Part shown: piece by piece, positions 1 to 14,300 of the stretch
How the letters are laid out: every line of letters starts with the position of its first letter
Numbering within the stretch: the stretch's first letter is position 1
DNA from: Styela clava
Taxonomy: Eukaryota > Chordata > Ascidiacea > Stolidobranchia > Styelidae
DNA length: 64,000 nt
Direction of reading: 5' to 3'
Assembly: GCF_964204865.1 (NCBI RefSeq)
Contig: NC_135259.1
Span: forward strand, 12,596,974-12,660,973
Notes under the pieces: model-generated
Seen by the model: only the letters and a program-made list of their open reading frames with translations
Databases searched by the model: none
Told to the model about the DNA's origin: nothing
Program-made: the position numbers and the translations under genes

Positions 1-2562
1 TTTGTTTTATATAAAAAGAAGAACCAAGTAGAATATCGAATACCATCACACCGTGATGCTCGCAAGCAATTTGCAAATTTTGTTTTTGATAATGAAACAT
101 GAAACCAGTTGTCCGGACGCATGGCGTCGTTTCCATAAAAGATATTATCATGGACATTCTAATAACGTTATGAAAATATTAAAGATAATGTACGTTTTTA
201 CGACATGTTGCCAGAATTTAATATCTGATATGTGAAAAAAAGTTTTTGTCAAAATCAATTCACATAATTTTTACTTTGCTTGATCAATCGCTATAAAATA
301 TGGCATATCGGTAATAGAACATTCATATATTTTGTCATGCAAACACGGAGTTTGAGGGACCCGAACGCAGTTTTAGCTTTCAAAGATTTTTTTTTATCAT
401 ATATCTATCATGTTTTGGCAGCAACATAAGGTTGTAGTACAAATATGAGAACTAGAAGATCAATTTTAGCGACTTCGAAAACTGATATGCAAAAGATATT
501 TTGTTGGCGAATTAAGATTATGGAAATACTACTATAGTCATTAGATAAAAACTGAAAACTAACTTCTCTTATTCACGACTTACACCTCAATTTTACATTT
601 GCACTAAATCTCTATCGTAAATTGAGAAATCTATTAAATAAGACAAGCGTGCAGAACTACAATAGACCGCTATTACTTCTCGGTTCAATTTACTTTTCAA
701 CAGCGTACAATATATTCTAAATACAACTATTAGCATTTTTTCGAGTATTTTAAAACATTCACAAATAATTGTTCGAGCTTCTCTCAACTCGAGTATTTTT
801 ACCATTATATTTTAACTTTTTTTTCTTGTGTATAACATATTATAATACAACATTTCAAAAACTTTATCACGATACCGACAGCATTTATTTTATCTTTTGC
901 GAAACGTACGACATTTATCATACCTTTTTGGTGATTCATTTGCCTTTTTATCTCACATCATTAGTATATACCTGGTTAATATACTAAACATTCACCTTAA
1001 CATCGATTATATACATAAACAACAGGTTCAAGTTTTCAGTAAGGCGATGTAATATTGACAGCTTTATTATATAAAAGCTGCCTATAATACACAAAATCTA
1101 CTGAATTTGGAAAAATCTTATGCTTATAATTAATTATCAAATGGTGTGAAGGGGTAGGTTTTGTCTAAAATAGTTTTACCCGCCATGAAGATTTGATACT
1201 CAATCCACTTATTGCGCCACAAAGTGAAGCATCAATTGTTCTTATTCCTAGATAAACCTCAGCCAAGTTTAACATAATTTTTGAACCCATTGACCTCAAA
1301 CAAAAATAAACGAATGATTCATCAAAAATTTTACGCGAATGCCGAATTAAAAAATGGAAATTACCGGTGTATAATACTGCCAATTGCAAGTGTTTGACAG
1401 TATCAGTCGTAATGCCCATGAGGAAACATCATTAAGTTTTAACTCTGAATGCTATTGTGGCTAATTGAGTTTAGATCGAGACGGGTCCCGCGCATAGAAG
1501 TAGCAAATTATCCATAGTGCTTGAGTTAGATCGCGTAGATTAAACCAAAGTATAATCAAAATATATCGTGAACGATAAGTTAGCCTTCGTATAGTATAGT
1601 TATACAAAAATAGCTACAAAACTTAACAAAATTGAATTAGTTTAATGCCCAAAAGTATAAGGTTAAGATATTAATTTAGATCAAATATATTTATGCAATG
1701 TTGGGAGTCGACGCGGATTTCTTTCACCAAGTCTGCCAGGAAATTGGCAGGTAAAATTACGAATTTTAACTTAGCGGTTTTTTAATCCGACATACATTTA
1801 AAATATGTAGTAGTATTATAATATTATTAAATATGAAACCAACAAATACTATTTTAGAGATAATCACAACAAAACAAATTTCACTATTACGCTTAACAAA
1901 TATTGAAGTGAGATTTCGAAGTATTTTGGAAACGATTCCTTAAACTTACGTATTACTAAAAATCAGAATTTTAATTACATAATCTGCTATCAGTCACGTG
2001 AATCAGACTATAAAAGTTGGCCTATGATTTCGATACCTTATTTAGACGTAAATCGGTACTTGAGAATCAATTGATTGATTAACTTCCCACATGACATCGT
2101 CTATCTTGCACAAAAATTTTACTCGAATATGGTTACATATGTATGCGGCCGAGCATGAACGCAATTGATCGGGAAAACTGCGGTGATTGCCTTATCCTTA
2201 TTTCTTCTCCTTATCAAGTATTCGACAAATAAGGCTCATACTTAGTTGGTTGTGATTTATACAAACTTATAAAAATTCACTCAAAGTCTCACTATACACA
2301 ACATTAGAAATGTGTGTGGCATTGACACGAAAAATCGATAGAACTATTCATATATTGATAATATGTCAGGTCAGGTTTTGTATTGGAGGTCAGTTCTTTC
2401 CATCATACTATAACAGTAAGCCGGAACATCTTTCATATCTATTCGAAACAATGGTTGGAATATTAAAAATATGATATCTACAATGTCATTCGTTTGATTT
2501 AATGCAAGAATCAGTTATAGGAGTACATTTTTATCTCGTGTTTAGGTAGTATATTGATTTGG
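1..2562. other. Intergenic DNA, no gene seen
   Basis: AT-rich sequence with only short open frames (up to about 84 codons) that lack recognisable domains, splice context or codon bias. I see no RNA gene and no clear repeat family here. An upstream gene's untranslated region cannot be excluded. Confidence 0.5.
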
Positions 2563-2675
2563 GGGTACTCCTGAAGTACGCGCAACAAGATGTCGCACAA
2601 CCTGAACCCCAACCTGGTACACAACCTGAGTTCAGGTTGTGCGCCATCTTGATGCGTATACTCCAGGAGGTCCTA
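2563..2675. mobile_element. Short MITE, family A (short form)
   Basis: A near-perfect palindrome of about 110 bases. One end reads GTACTCCTGAAGTACG with a following CAAGATGTCGCACAACCTGA; the other end is its inverse and ends in AGGAGGTCC. The same termini occur near 17.75 and 43.6 kb (short form) and near 7.8, 14.5 and 39.2 kb (long form). There is no coding capacity; the open frame across it only reflects the palindrome. It is probably a non-autonomous DNA transposon. Confidence 0.75.
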
Positions 2676-2997
2676 TTTAGGACTGTGCTTTTTCATCTTG
2701 GCCAGAGTAACACATTGCCAGTTGGATCAAAAACAGGGGTTTAATTTCAATAAATTGAAGATATAGCCGAACTACAATTTACACGTTACTTAATAATATT
2801 TGCTAATATTTGGTTGATATAAAATGTTTTAAATAAGAACAGTGATGTTGAAATAATAATCATATGTTAAAAACTTAAAAAAATAAATAATAAAGGTACA
2901 AATGTCTCATCTGTGTTGACATTGCTTTGAGTTTAGACTAAATACGACGAATTTAACTTAGCCTACTTACTTGATATTTGATAAAAGTTTTAACAAT

Positions 2998-4315
2998 ATG
3001 AAGTCAGTAGTGTGTGTTATATTGTTGGTGACAACATGCTCCATGAGCAAAGAGACATCGAATCAGGTATGTAACTATGTATCGTAAGTAAAGTAAACAA
3101 TTTTTTTAAGCATCCCATATTTTAATATGTCATTTTGTGTGCTGTTATATTAAACAGAAAAAAATGTCAAATTTGGCTATTTTAACACAGGAACACTGTT
3201 AAATGACATTAGGTACAGACTTTCAGTTTTGCTGAAATCGTGTTAGTCTTTTGACTTTGTGTTCATATATTTGAGTATTGCTCTTATGTTTCTAATATTT
3301 ATTTATCCGACAAACATGTTTTAGATAGATAGCTTAATTCTCGTTGGCACTTATCCACTTTTATTTTTTTTAGGAAATTCATCATATCAAAAAACGAAAT
3401 ATTTATCAACTTGCACATGTCATACAGTGTGCTCAAGAAAGGAGCAGCTGGCACGTGTTTTGGGCTTTATACAACTACAATAACTATGGATGCTGGTGTG
3501 GCAGCGGTGGAAAGGGCGATCCGCTTGATGAAAGTGATATGTAAGAAATATGAGTTATCAATAAATAGACAGATAATAAGAGTAACATCTCGAATTAATT
3601 CTGCCATCAGAGTATTTTATTCAACTTTGTGTTAGATATATATACTCTTCTTTTTTTTTTCAATTATAGAATATGTGAATTCGAAGGTTTATCGGGTCAA
3701 TTTAAAAAGTAGTATTTATTTCGTATTTTAGGTGTTGCTTTGAACATGACAATTGTTATATAAGAGTAAGAAATTACCTCGCTACAAGAAAATTGAACGA
3801 AATGCTTCGATTTACAGGAGTATATCATTATAGATGTTTGGATAATGAGATATTGTGCGGTGAGTTGATCATAGATTTTGAAAAAGAATTAAACGTCTTT
3901 GTATTTTCTATAAAAATATACAATTGGCCAAAAGTTACTCATGATGTCACCTCTGATATCTGAGTGTGATCATGTTGTTGATGATGATCAACTCAAGCCT
4001 GGATAAATAAAAGATTACAAGTCAAAAATATCAATACTTTAAGTTTAAATGGTAGTTTTTGAACGTCCGGGGGAATGATTAAAAACTTTACAAATGTGTT
4101 TCTACTAATCTATTTATATATAGGTATATTTCTTTTCAGATGACATGGAATTATGGAAACGTAAATTATGCTTATGCGATAAAATGATTGCAGAATGCCT
4201 GGCAAATAACAGACAATCCTACGATAAATCAAAGAGAGGGGCAGATTCTGACGGACAGTGTTTCTATCGTGTGAAGTCAGCGTTAAAATCTGAATTTTTT
4301 GAAGACATCGACTGA
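2998..4315 (+). CDS. Secreted phospholipase A2 (4 exons, 179 aa)
   Basis: Exons 2998-3066, 3374-3540, 3732-3859 and 4140-4315, all in GT-AG introns with matching phases. The product hydrolyses the sn-2 ester of phospholipids and should be calcium dependent. A signal peptide starts MKSVVCVILLV. A Lys-Lys-Arg at 29-31 precedes the mature-type start NIYQLAHVIQC, so a short propeptide is likely. The calcium loop is YGCWCGSGG (61-69), the catalytic pair is His84-Asp85 in CCFEHDNCY, and Asp135 in CLCD fits the second catalytic Asp. Cysteine spacing is typical of the group I/II secreted family. An AATAAA overlaps the stop codon (4315-4320). The family call is firm; the subgroup and physiological role (digestive, immune or other) cannot be told from sequence. 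Confidence 0.93.
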
Positions 4316-5399
4316 ATAAATAAAAATTCATTATTGCACTAGTCCGATGTATCTATGCTTATGAAATTTGGGATATAAACTCATTAGATTGCAAATTTTA
4401 ACAATCCATGAGGTAGTATGTACTCTCGAGTCTTGATCCGAGAAATTACGCAGGGCGAAGGGCGTACCAGTAAATATCAAATAGTTCAATACACCCGATG
4501 TTGTATTTAATTTTTTAGTTTGATTTGTGCTATTTTTAATTAGTATGCGTGAACTAAGTCTGGGGATAAATATTTATTCCTAGCTGGTTACAAAGTTAGG
4601 GAAAAGACTCTGTGTTATGATGAGAACTGTTACAACCAGCAGTATGCAGTTCTTGTGAATACGTTTCGCGTAAATCATCTCAAACTTTAGCCGAGAATAC
4701 CTATTTATATGTTCTATTTGACTTATTGAACTATGTATATGTTGTAATTTCATCAAATATACATTATATCTATGCCTATCAGAATTATGTAAAAAAAAAA
4801 ACTTGCCTATAAAAAAAACAAAAAAGTTACCTTTAATCTGGCAACCGTCTGAATATTAATTCAAAGTGATTGATTCAACCGCTTTTCTTATGACACAACA
4901 ATAAGAACAATAGACTATTTTGCTGGAGATAGCTACTTCTTGACAAGCGTATGTATGGACATTGCTATAACGTTCGGATTTTGCGGGATTGCGACGCAGC
5001 GTCTTATGAATCAGTTTTCTCAAATATCAGAAGTAATTATTTTAATATTCTTGAATAAATCTGCGAGTCACTGAAATGCCAAAGTCTGCACATTTAAGCA
5101 GAATAAGTCCAAGCTATTAGAAGAATACTGTAAGTTATCGCTTAGGCAGATTTTACTGACTAATTTGCGTTACTTGACGTTAGTAAAAATATTATTTAAA
5201 AATTCGCAATTGCTTTAATTTGGCACAATTTCGGCACTTGATTACCTAGCTAAGATGAGTAAATCAAAATTGTTGTAGATGAAACCAGTATTCAAGAATA
5301 CCGTAACGTTAACTCGTGTCGTATACACAAATTTCCCAGTAGGCTAATTTAATTGCAGGATAAAGACATCTTAGCGATATTGTAACCAATTCAAAAACA
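4316..5399. other. Intergenic gap between the PLA2 and astacin genes
   Basis: No exon or repeat family was recognised. It holds the 3' end region of the phospholipase gene and the presumed promoter and 5' UTR of the downstream protease. A 17-base A-rich patch lies near 4.79-4.83 kb. Confidence 0.5.
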
Positions 5400-8300
5400 A
5401 TGGAAGCAAAAGATCGACAAAGTAAGTACCAATCGAAAGTACGGACACGGGGGTTGTCTAACCTTCTATTATCATGCCATACCGTACCGGACATGGACTA
5501 TTAACGGACGTGAGGTCGTGGTTCGCCATATGATTAAGCCGTATTATACCCTTTCCTCTCCCTGATATAAAAAGTAAATCCGATCCTAACTACTTCCTTT
5601 TATTAATATCTGGGATGGGGGCTGCGCTGATGATTGAAATATATATTTCAGGTGAAACATAATCCATGTTTAATATGAAAGGTATCAGTAGAAAGGTTCC
5701 ATTACATTTGAACCCACGTACATTTGAACCCATGACAATTGCACCTGTATGCTATTGCACCTATGGAATTTTTTTTGTTACACGGTTAGTTAAACCCATA
5801 CTAACCCTAACCCATGGGTTTTAGCACCCGCATATAGATTGAACCCGTGGATATACGCATGGGTTCAAATGTACGGTCACCCAGTAGAAAGAATAATTAT
5901 GCGCCACGCCTCTAAATTAATGTTATTCATGTAATTGAATTAAAAGGCATGGCATGTTTCCATAATATATTAGCATATAAATTAATCTTTTCTATTTTCA
6001 GAGTCTCCGAACGACGATTCAACCAAAAAACTCACCATTTCAGTCGCAGTTGGACTACTGGCTTTGCTTGCTGTTGTAGTATTGGGTGTTGCAGTTATCG
6101 GTGAGTGTGATCAAACAGACCAACAAAAATCTTACTCACCAAAATTCAAAAATGGAATAAATTTGTTACCACTCTCAATCTAGTTTTGAAAACAAGGATT
6201 GAATATGATTCGTCTTGATGAATTGCTACTGTTCTGAAAATCGCTTTTCTTCGCAATAATGGATGTCAAGTTTTCAGAAACCGATAGAACGCTATGATTT
6301 TGCTATTTTATTTTTCAAATTTTTTTCGACCTGTTAATTTGCACAAAATTTCGCTTTTGTATTTTAATTTATGAGAAAATTTTACATGAAATATAGGAAC
6401 ATTTTAATATAACTTCAAATATTTGAGCATTGATCTCGTGTTTAAATATAGCACCATCGTAATTTTAGGGTTGATAATGCAGCCATCATCAAACTCTATT
6501 ATTCAAGTTTTCTTGTCCCTATTGATAAAAGCCCTAACCATTACCTTTATTTTTCTAGATAAAGAAAACTGTGCACCTATATTGAGTTTTTAGTTAAAAA
6601 AAAAAACTTTTTTCTTATCAATTTTGCTCAGATTCACATAAGATTTTCGTTTTAGGTGGTGCGCCAACCGAGTGTGAAAAATTTCTTGCACAATATTCAG
6701 CAGGAAAAAAGATTACAGTTCTTTTAGATCCGGTGACAAGACGAGAATGTTTAGGTAAACTCTGGCAATTCTTGTTGATACGCCAACATTGCTCAAAGAT
6801 AATGTAACTATCACTAAGCATTAATAAAACTATAAAGTTTTTTTGTATAATTTTGTCGATCTCTACTTGGAGTTTATAATCCGTATTGCTGTCAAAGCAT
6901 ATACTTTCACATCGCTAGCTTGAAATTGCTGCATAGTCAGATGCAGTACTAATATCATAAATGATGAATAAATACTCTCTATCTTTGTCTAAATATTAAC
7001 CAATAAATATGATCACATTACCACAGTAATCATATTTCCCCAAGCCTTCAACAATCAGCCTTTTCGCAGAACATTTTCCACCTGTAGATCGGTGCTCCGT
7101 GTTTGAGATATGTTTCGAAAACAAATTCAAATGCTCCACAGTATTACAGTTATTTTTTTCGTTTGCATAGAAACTATGTGCGATTTTGACTACGGACAAT
7201 GCGCATCACCCTGCCCATTCGGATTTGCACAAGACGAAGAAACTGAGTGTCCAAATAGTTGTGATTGTGCTGAATCCGGATCGTTTCAAGGAGATATTCA
7301 ATTCAACGAGGATGAAATTCCAAAAATGATGAAGGTAGGATAAGACTTTGTATCCATTCAGATTCTCTTCGACAATATTTAACAATGCAGTTTAAAATTA
7401 TTTACGATTAGGACTGAACAAAAAATATTCAGAAGGCTATTCCATTTGGTGTAATTTTCGAATCAGTGAAAAACTAAAAATATCGGAAATACAGATGTCA
7501 AGCGTCTAAAATATGCTTCTTTATTTAAGAGTTTAGTTGAAATTACCTCGTAATAAAAGTACATTTAAATTCTTTCCCGTACACTTTCGAAATATCTTTA
7601 TGTTCGAGGCCTACCGGCAATTTGCCGACTTCTTGAAGATGATGAAACGATTCCGAATACTATATTTGAAAATAAACGTTACTGAGAATATAAGATATAT
7701 AAGACTGCTTGTATAAATATAGATATAAGACTGCTTGTATAAAACCTAGTTTAAAAAAAGTGCAACCAACTTACATAAATGTATGCGCACATTCAGTAAG
7801 CATCGTGATGAGTCAAAAAACACAACTTTGGGGCTCCTGAAGTATGCGTACCAAGATGGCGGACACCGGAACGTAGCATATGTACCACAAGTACCAGGTT
7901 GGGGTTAGGCCATAATTTCATTCCAATTTTCCTTATTTTAGTTCTATTACGAGTTCGGGGACTAGCCAAGTGACTCCCGTAGTATTTGTACCTGAAATTA
8001 TGGCCTAACCCAACCTGGTACACATAATACGCTCCGATGTCCGCCATCTTGGTTCACATACAACGGGAGTACCCAACTTTGATAGCAAAAACCTGTTGTT
8101 ATAGTAGAGAGAGAATATTATTGGTGTTGTCAAATTTGAGAAATATTACGGTTACATTACTGTAATGGCTAGGCATCTTTGTACCTTTCTTGACCCTCCT
8201 GTGCTTTGTCATACTGGGTGATGGAATACGGTTTAAAGCTCTGTTCTCGGCTAATATTTTGTTTATATATATGAGTAGTGAAACCGAAAATTATTCAATT

Positions 8301-11300
8301 TGTAGGATTTTGGTCATAGCGAAGAAGACGAAGATTTCGAACTATTTTACGCGTGGGGAGACAACAAATGGGATAATATTGAAGTCGATGGAAGATATAA
8401 AATACCTTACATTCTTGACGAAGTTATTAGTGAGTTATACTTTATGATGCTGAAATATGAATTACGTTTATTTATTTTTTATATAATCATGCTTAATAGA
8501 GATAATTAACTCAATTTTATATCAACGCTTTTATTTCATAGCTGAAGATTTTTACAAAGAATTTGACATGTCAATGCGAAATTTATCGCAACGAACTTGC
8601 TTGGATTTTATACCAAGAACAGAAAACGAACCAGATTATCTCAAAATTATGAGCCGAGGGCAAGGCTGTTCGTAAGTGCCATTTTCACTCCAGAAAAATT
8701 TAAAGCGAGTCTGGCAGTATCGTGTACGTTTCAGTATGTTCCCAAGCTTTTCATTTTAGGGGGTTTGTTTCCAAATTTAGGAGGTGGGGAATTTGTTGCA
8801 ACTTTGGAGCGTTTTGGGGTCGTTTAATTGCAGAAAGCTATGTAACTAATATAGAATTGAATCGTAAATTCCAATAAATCATGTGGTATTTGGTGCAATT
8901 TTAAAATAATGAAAAAAAGTATACAAAAACAACAAATTTCAATATTTCATATGTCAATAATCTGGAGACTGAAAAAATAGAATTACGCAGATAGCTGGGA
9001 TTATTGCTGAAATCAAATTGGCACCCAAGTTTAATGCCCCAAACACTGAGCAATTGATAGTTTAAAGACAAAACTGGCAGGGCAAGGTGGGGTACGTTGG
9101 AAAATCAGCTCTCCGACTCTTACTGTACTCGTATTTATGTATGTTTTCGATGTTTGAATCCGCCTTTCGGTGCTGGAAAGACGTCCGTCCGCAAACGACA
9201 TACTACTGTCCGGTATTTCTTTGCTTTAGCCCACTTGGGAGTTTCAGTCTGAAATAGTTTGATGCATATGGGGAACAATGCCAAATCTCTCCAAATTTGA
9301 TGCCCAGAGTTCTTGAGATGCTGATTTTTAACGGCATGTTTCGTTCAATTTGATCGACCGCCCCATTGTGCACCAGAGAATTTCTTAGTCGAGAATGAAA
9401 ACTACATTTGCCCCTTTCTGCATTAGTCCCGTACGGGTCAAATGAATGAATGCAAGTTGAGACTCAAAAAATGCAAAAAAAAAGTGTCCCAACCTTCCTC
9501 CTATCTGGAAAACGCAATTTCAAAACGACTTTATCAATTTAATATGTGAAATACATGGTAAAGTTTCTCTTCTGACAAATAATAAATCATCCTATTCAAA
9601 TGATCAGAAAAACGCCGCATCTAGTAGGCCCATAATGGGGCCATTGGGTCAAAACACGAGTATTCTCAGACATTGTGCGATTTAGGTTGGACTTTATAGG
9701 ATCACCGCCCAAAAATGTTATTCATAATATAGTGAACTTTTGCGCCGCCGCAGATATCCGCCCTCATTGACCTATCAGACTGAAATATTTGGATTTGCAA
9801 AATAACCCACATTTTTTTGCTGATATAATAAGGGAATAAAAAGCTCAAAATTATGGGGGGGGGGGGTGTAGGGAAATCATTGGTACGTTTAAATAACGGG
9901 CCCATTTAGGGCATGCTTATATTTTCGTATAATGTTTTTAATTGTTTGTAGTAATGGAATGAACTTAAGGTTTAGGATATATAGCTACAATTTGGAGCTG
10001 TGAATCGTGCTGAAAGTTTTTGCGTTAGTTTACTATCAGTGTACAAATATGGTTCCTGTAATTTTTATTTCGAAGTCGCCAATTTATATACTTACTATTC
10101 ATATTCAGGGCACATATTGGCAGAGCTGGTGGAAGGCAGTTGGTTAATCTGCCAGAAGGATGTTTTTTTGAAGCAACAATTCAGCATGAGCTGATGCATA
10201 CACTCGGATTTTATCACGAGCAATCGAGAAAGGATCGAGATGCATATGTCGATATTCATTGGGATAACCTCGATAAATGTATGTACAATATTTTTTTACC
10301 TACAAATCTAGATGGATAGTTCTGCTGCCCGTGCCCTCAAGAAAACTCATAGCTGTTATATGCTAAGGTTCATGGCAAAGTGGACGAAAAATTTAGATAT
10401 AACCTAAACAAATTGTTTCGTCTTCAGAAGAGCTTTATTTTTTATCGCAGTGACGGAAAAAACCGACCCCGAACAAGGATAAAACTAAATTGAAATCAGT
10501 TGATATTATTACTTATCGATCTCGATAAGTATGTTGATAGGTATTTGTCTGTCTGTTTATTTGTTCGTCTGTTTATTTGTTTGTCTGTTAGATGCACGCG
10601 ATATCTCACGAAAGCGAGATGGAATCTGCTCCAAATTTGCATGTGCATTTATCATATCTCGGACTAGATGCCTATTGATTTTGGATGAATTATGTCGTAT
10701 AATTAGTGACGGGACACACGGTGTCACTCTTTCGTAAGGGCGGATGAATCGAAACCGCAGTTTCTGTTTTGGGGATCCCCTAACTTTCGATCGATAAGTC
10801 TTCGGTCTCCGATCGATATTCTCAGTCGCTTCAAATGGTGAATTCAAACCAGTTTGCGCTTACTAGAGCGCTGAAACGCTCTGATAGCTAGAGTCCAAGT
10901 GGTTCTCAAACTATGTGTCGAGATTATCACGTTACCACGGAACTTTTCGACTTAACAAATAAGGGAACTGTGTTTGGTCTGATTAAATACAGCGTTAGGT
11001 ATATCTAAAGTTTAGATACTTGACGCCTTGACGGTCAATAATCAACCACTTTATAGTCAAATTTGAAAGTTTCAGCTGAAATTTTAGCTATCAACTAGTA
11101 AACGAGAATATAAGTCAGAGACCGAAGACTTATCTATCGAAAGTTAGGGGATCCCCAAAACAGCGCTCTTACTCCATAGTGACACCTTGTGTCCCATCAC
11201 TAATTAAATAATAACTCGCTAAATATACCACATAATTCGCCCAAAATCAATAAGCTTCCGGTCCGAAACATGATGAATGCACATGCAAAATCTGGAGCAG

Positions 11301-14300
11301 ATTCAATCTCGCTTCCGTGAGATATCGCGTGCATCTAACAGACAAACAAACAGACAGACAGAAAGAAAAATATCTATCAACATACTTACCGATTAAAATC
11401 GATAAGTAACAAGATAGCGATTGGAGACCGCCGACTTATCGATCTGCGGTTCGAGATATGATATATGCACATGCAAAATTTGGAGCAGAATCAATTTCGT
11501 GAGATATCGCGTAACATATGAAAGTGTCTAACAGACAAATACATATCAACATACTTACCGATCAAAATCGATAAGTAATAAATCCCATTCAATGACTGGT
11601 TTTGAGGTCCTCAAAATAATGTTGACATTCGCAACATTATGGCTCTGCGACTATTATTTTCTGGCCTAAGTATCTTGATTACGATCAAATGCAAAGGTTT
11701 AAGATCCATTGAGCTAGAGTAGAAAATCCATATTGTTTAATGAATAAAATACTCATTTATATCATTCATGTTTTGCTTGATAGACACATCTCACAATTTT
11801 GATAAAGAGGAATCGGACCAACTGATAGATCTAGGATCAGAGTACGAAATAACATCTGGGATGCATTACATGAGCTTCTGTTGGGCTGTGGATAAGAGTA
11901 AGCCAACAATAACAGGGTAAGACAACTTGCTTTAACATCTGAATTGTCTTTAGTCGTATTTATAGATTTTAGATTAGATTATTTCACAATTAAACCACTC
12001 TATAGGTATTTTTAACTTTGTAAAATTTGGCATAAATATAATTTGACTTGAAAAGTTGCTGGATAAATAATTTTATTTATTTTTATATTAATTTCGAGTC
12101 TTTTTGTGCCCAATATTTTCACCAACATCTTGCATATTTTGATTCATGAAAGATATACAAGGAGTCCTCGGGTTACGACGGTCGCGACTTATACGCTGTT
12201 TTGGGGTTACGACCGCGCACTCCATAACGCTGTTTCGAGGTTACGATAATACTGTACTGTAATATCTAAGCCCTTTTAACTAGATCATTGTGATCAAGAA
12301 AATCAGTGCTTTGGGCTCATTGGTTTTCGTCATTTACATCGTAAATGACGTGTACAATACAGTACGATATGTATAAAGTAACAATCTATGTATATCAATT
12401 TATGTACTGTACAGTACAGTACTGTACAATGTTCCGACTCACACTGAAATCCGGGTTACATCGCATCTCAAGAACGAAACAACGTCGTAAGTCGAGGACT
12501 CCCTGTATTGCATTAGGTAAAATTTATTTAACATTTTGTTGAAACATTTCTGTTATCGCGGTAGTCTTTTGATCTTAGTGTCCATATATTTAAATATTAT
12601 TTCCCAGTGCAAATCACAAATTTTACATTGAAAAATGGGCAAACACAGAAAATTAAAAACTATGCCACAACACTTTATTTATTATTATATGGAATTTACC
12701 ATAAAATATTGTAAAAAATTTTTTAACTGATTCATTTTTCATTTATTTCAACTGTTTACATTTCTATACTCATACTTAAGCAAAGGGAATGTAATAATTA
12801 AGAAAAAACATGAAGAAAATTTTTTAACGGCTGAAGATTTACATGAAATTCGATTGCTTTACAAATGTAAGGACAGTGGGCCGAATAAAAAAACAGGTGA
12901 GTTTGACGCATGGTATCTGGAAGAAATTTTCCATGTTCTGGACACCCAGTGTGCATACATATGGATTGCTTTGCTAACTTGCTGTTGTTGTTGGAAAATC
13001 TGTTGTTTCCGCAACTACGGAAACAATCGGTTTTTAAATTTTCAGTCCTCAAAATGGAAGAAGCCGCTTGAAGGACATATAAATTTTATTTTGATAGGAA
13101 TTTCGTTTTGAAATATTTCACCCAAATTTTTGTGTATTTTGTAATCAATGAATTTTAAAGGATACTGCTCAAAGTTACACAAAACACGCAATTTTTGCGT
13201 TCAAGTCTTACATGCAACCACACCGAATTCGTACACGTGGCATGGTTATGTGTTTCAGCATAATTCAAGTTAATTATTATATACAGTTCCAACTATCTCA
13301 ATACACGCCAAAGACAAGCGCTATGGAGTTGGTATCAGAGACTTGAGTCGAAGTTTGACATGTTTTTACCAAAGTCGGATCCAGATTCGCATTTTCAGAC
13401 TTTCCGAAGCCGGAATCAATTTGTCAAGCTGGAGTCGGGATCCGGAGCCGACGTCGTTTCGGAAATGGCCTGAAACCGGGTGTGAACTTTCTTCAAATCC
13501 GAAACCCTGCGTTCAACACGAACATGGTCATATTAATGGAGCGTTGGCGCAATATTGTGACCCGTGAAAATATTGAAAAATTTAACGAAACGATCTATAA
13601 ACAAAAAATATCACATTGCAAACTTTATTATTCACAAAAGTCTGAAATTTCAGGTGAATGGAACGAGTGGAATAATTGGAGTGAATGCACCCAAACATGT
13701 GGCGATGGGAAAAGGCAGCGATATCGACATTGTATACACCAAGCAACTGGAGAAAAACTTGTTGATGGGTGAGTGGCTGGTTCTTAAATTTTAGAAATAT
13801 CCTATCAACTCTCTTCATGAGTCATTCAAATTCCATCCCTTCCCAGTAAGCCATGAATGCTCATCTACATTTGTTTTGTTTTTTGACTGGAGGAGGCATC
13901 CTTGTTTTTCTAAATAAAAATTTTCTAATTCCACTCAGTCGTGTAACGTTCAGCTTCGTCAAGGATCTGTTTTCCTCTTCTAATCAAAATGTTTTATTGT
14001 AAAACTTCAATATTGTTTATGAAACATACCGCGGCACCCATTGAGACCCATCGAGGTGTCGAGGTCGCTAGTTTGGAGAGCCTTGCACTAGACCACAATA
14101 TTCACACTCATTTAACGCTTCAAGGTGCCCTGGATTGCCATCAGATTACGAAGAATGCAATACTGCTGAATGTCCGCCACCTGATGGAGAATGGAAAGAA
14201 TGGGGCAGCTGGGCATCTTGCTCAGCAACATGTGGGCCAGGACGAATGATGCAGTAAATTTTTTGTAGAATTCTAACAATACTTCAAATAGGAAATAATA

